The position numbers and the translations under genes were made by a program. Positions 5,606-6,085 of a stretch of DNA of 6,085 nt are shown here, in pieces (position 1 is the stretch's first letter; the number at the start of each line of letters is the position of its first letter). The stretch covers positions 1-6,085 of the forward strand of contig CALBSL010000172.1 in NCBI GenBank assembly GCA_937968025.1, in the 5' to 3' direction. Origin of the DNA: an uncultured bacterium (GTDB taxonomy: Bacteria; Patescibacteriota; Patescibacteriia; 2-12-FULL-60-25). The notes under the pieces are model-generated. The model saw only the letters and a list, made by a program, of their open reading frames with translations, did no database searches and had not been told where the DNA came from.

Positions 5606-6085
5606 CTAGACGTGTCCTGCGAGATACCGCTCAGCCTCGAGAGCCGCCATACACCCTGTTCCGGCGGCCGTAATGGCCTGGCGCCACACTCGGTCCTGCA
5701 CGTCGCCGCAGGCAAAGAGCCCTGGAACCGTCGTCTGGGTCGTTCCTGGACGCGTTTTGATGTAGTGTTGTTCATCAAGTTCGACCAACCCCTCGACGAG
5801 CGATACGTTCGGCACATGACCGATAGCGGCAAAGACCCCGTCGATTGGGAACTCTTCGGTCGCGCCACTCTGGGTGTCGCGGAGCTGCACACCTGTCACA
5901 AAACCAACGTCCTCACCACGAATGGCCGTCACCTCACGGTTCCAGAGAACCTTGATTTTTGGATTGGCGAACACTCGATCCTGCATGATTTTCGAGGCTT
6001 TAAAGGAGTCCCTTCGGTGCACGATCACCACCTCCGTGGCAAATCGGGTGAGAAACGATGCTTCTTCCATGGCACTATCTCCTCC
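5606..6085 (-). CDS. trxB: Thioredoxin reductase, C-terminal part (window edge)
   Basis: A 159-residue C-terminal fragment of an NADPH-dependent FAD flavoenzyme that reduces thioredoxin in the cytoplasm. The frame is open to the right edge, where it begins GGDSAMEEA, the end of the Rossmann GGGDSA dinucleotide-binding motif; the methionine at 6070 is internal, not the start. HRRDSF (23-28) is the NADPH 2'-phosphate-recognising motif. FACGDVQD (124-131), then RQAITAAGTGCMAALEAERYL (135-155), form the C-terminal FAD-binding segment, closely matching bacterial TrxB. The N-terminal FAD domain and the redox CxxC lie outside the window, so catalytic competence cannot be checked. The usual TrxB is about 310-330 residues, so roughly half is visible. 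The stop is TAG, followed about 20 bases later by the shared terminator. NADPH rather than NADH use is suggested by the conserved HRR. The cut is the window edge, not a truncation. Confidence 0.95.
   Translation of the reverse strand, partial: GGDSAMEEASFLTRFATEVVIVHRRDSFKASKIMQDRVFANPKIKVLWNREVTAIRGEDVGFVTGVQLRDTQSGATEEFPIDGVFAAIGHVPNVSLVEGLVELDEQHYIKTRPGTTQTTVPGLFACGDVQDRVWRQAITAAGTGCMAALEAERYLAGHV

Noticed and set aside
5470..5673. 67-codon plus-strand frame starting inside the intergenic RNA
   Set aside because: It reads straight through the strong terminator hairpin at 5564-5586 and into the antisense of trxB, with no ribosome binding site.
1..6085. Recoded UGA (Gracilibacteria-type code)
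   Set aside because: All clear genes lack in-frame TGA and the 69-residue gene ends at TGA in a standard ATGA overlap.

Overview
The window is ordinary-code bacterial DNA of moderate GC content. It most resembles a member of the Patescibacteria (Candidate Phyla Radiation). That placement is inference, resting on the compact layout, a lone small heat-shock protein, a VanW-type surface protein, a membrane-anchored protein with thrombospondin-type-3 calcium loops, and a very large cysteine-rich exported protein of a kind I associate with that group. TGA acts as a stop here, so the recoded UGA=Gly lineages (Gracilibacteria, Absconditabacteria) are unlikely.

Layout. Positions 1-2800 hold a minus-strand pair: a 233-residue single-pass membrane protein with two calcium-binding loops (2099-2800), then, 14 bases downstream, a secreted cysteine-rich protein (from 2084) still open after 694 codons at the left edge. 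A 38-base divergent gap (2801-2838) carries promoter signals for both directions. Positions 2839-5263 hold a plus-strand three-gene cluster: an Hsp20-family chaperone, a 69-residue beta-rich protein, and a 604-residue VanW-family membrane-anchored protein whose start overlaps the preceding stop (ATGA). A hairpin terminator follows at 5281-5327. The right end (5606-6085) is the C-terminal part of a thioredoxin reductase on the minus strand, cut by the window edge.

The most interesting part is the roughly 340-base space between the VanW gene and thioredoxin reductase. The plus strand carries two promoter-like sites, each with a perfect TTGACA and a 17-base spacer. They read into a sequence that folds as a long rod: a 20-position stem with one mismatch, a second 12-pair helix and a small apical hairpin. 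A terminator hairpin ends it. Together these predict a small structured RNA of about 162 nt (or 218 nt from the upstream promoter), possibly 6S-like but not assignable by eye. The minus strand of the same space also holds a 59-codon cysteine-rich reading frame that overlaps the RNA's 5' part, so the two interpretations compete or overlap.

How the genes may work together: the left half and the VanW gene both concern the cell envelope (exported, disulfide-rich or peptidoglycan-associated proteins), while Hsp20 and thioredoxin reductase are general stress and redox functions. I see no tRNA, rRNA, CRISPR array or mobile element.
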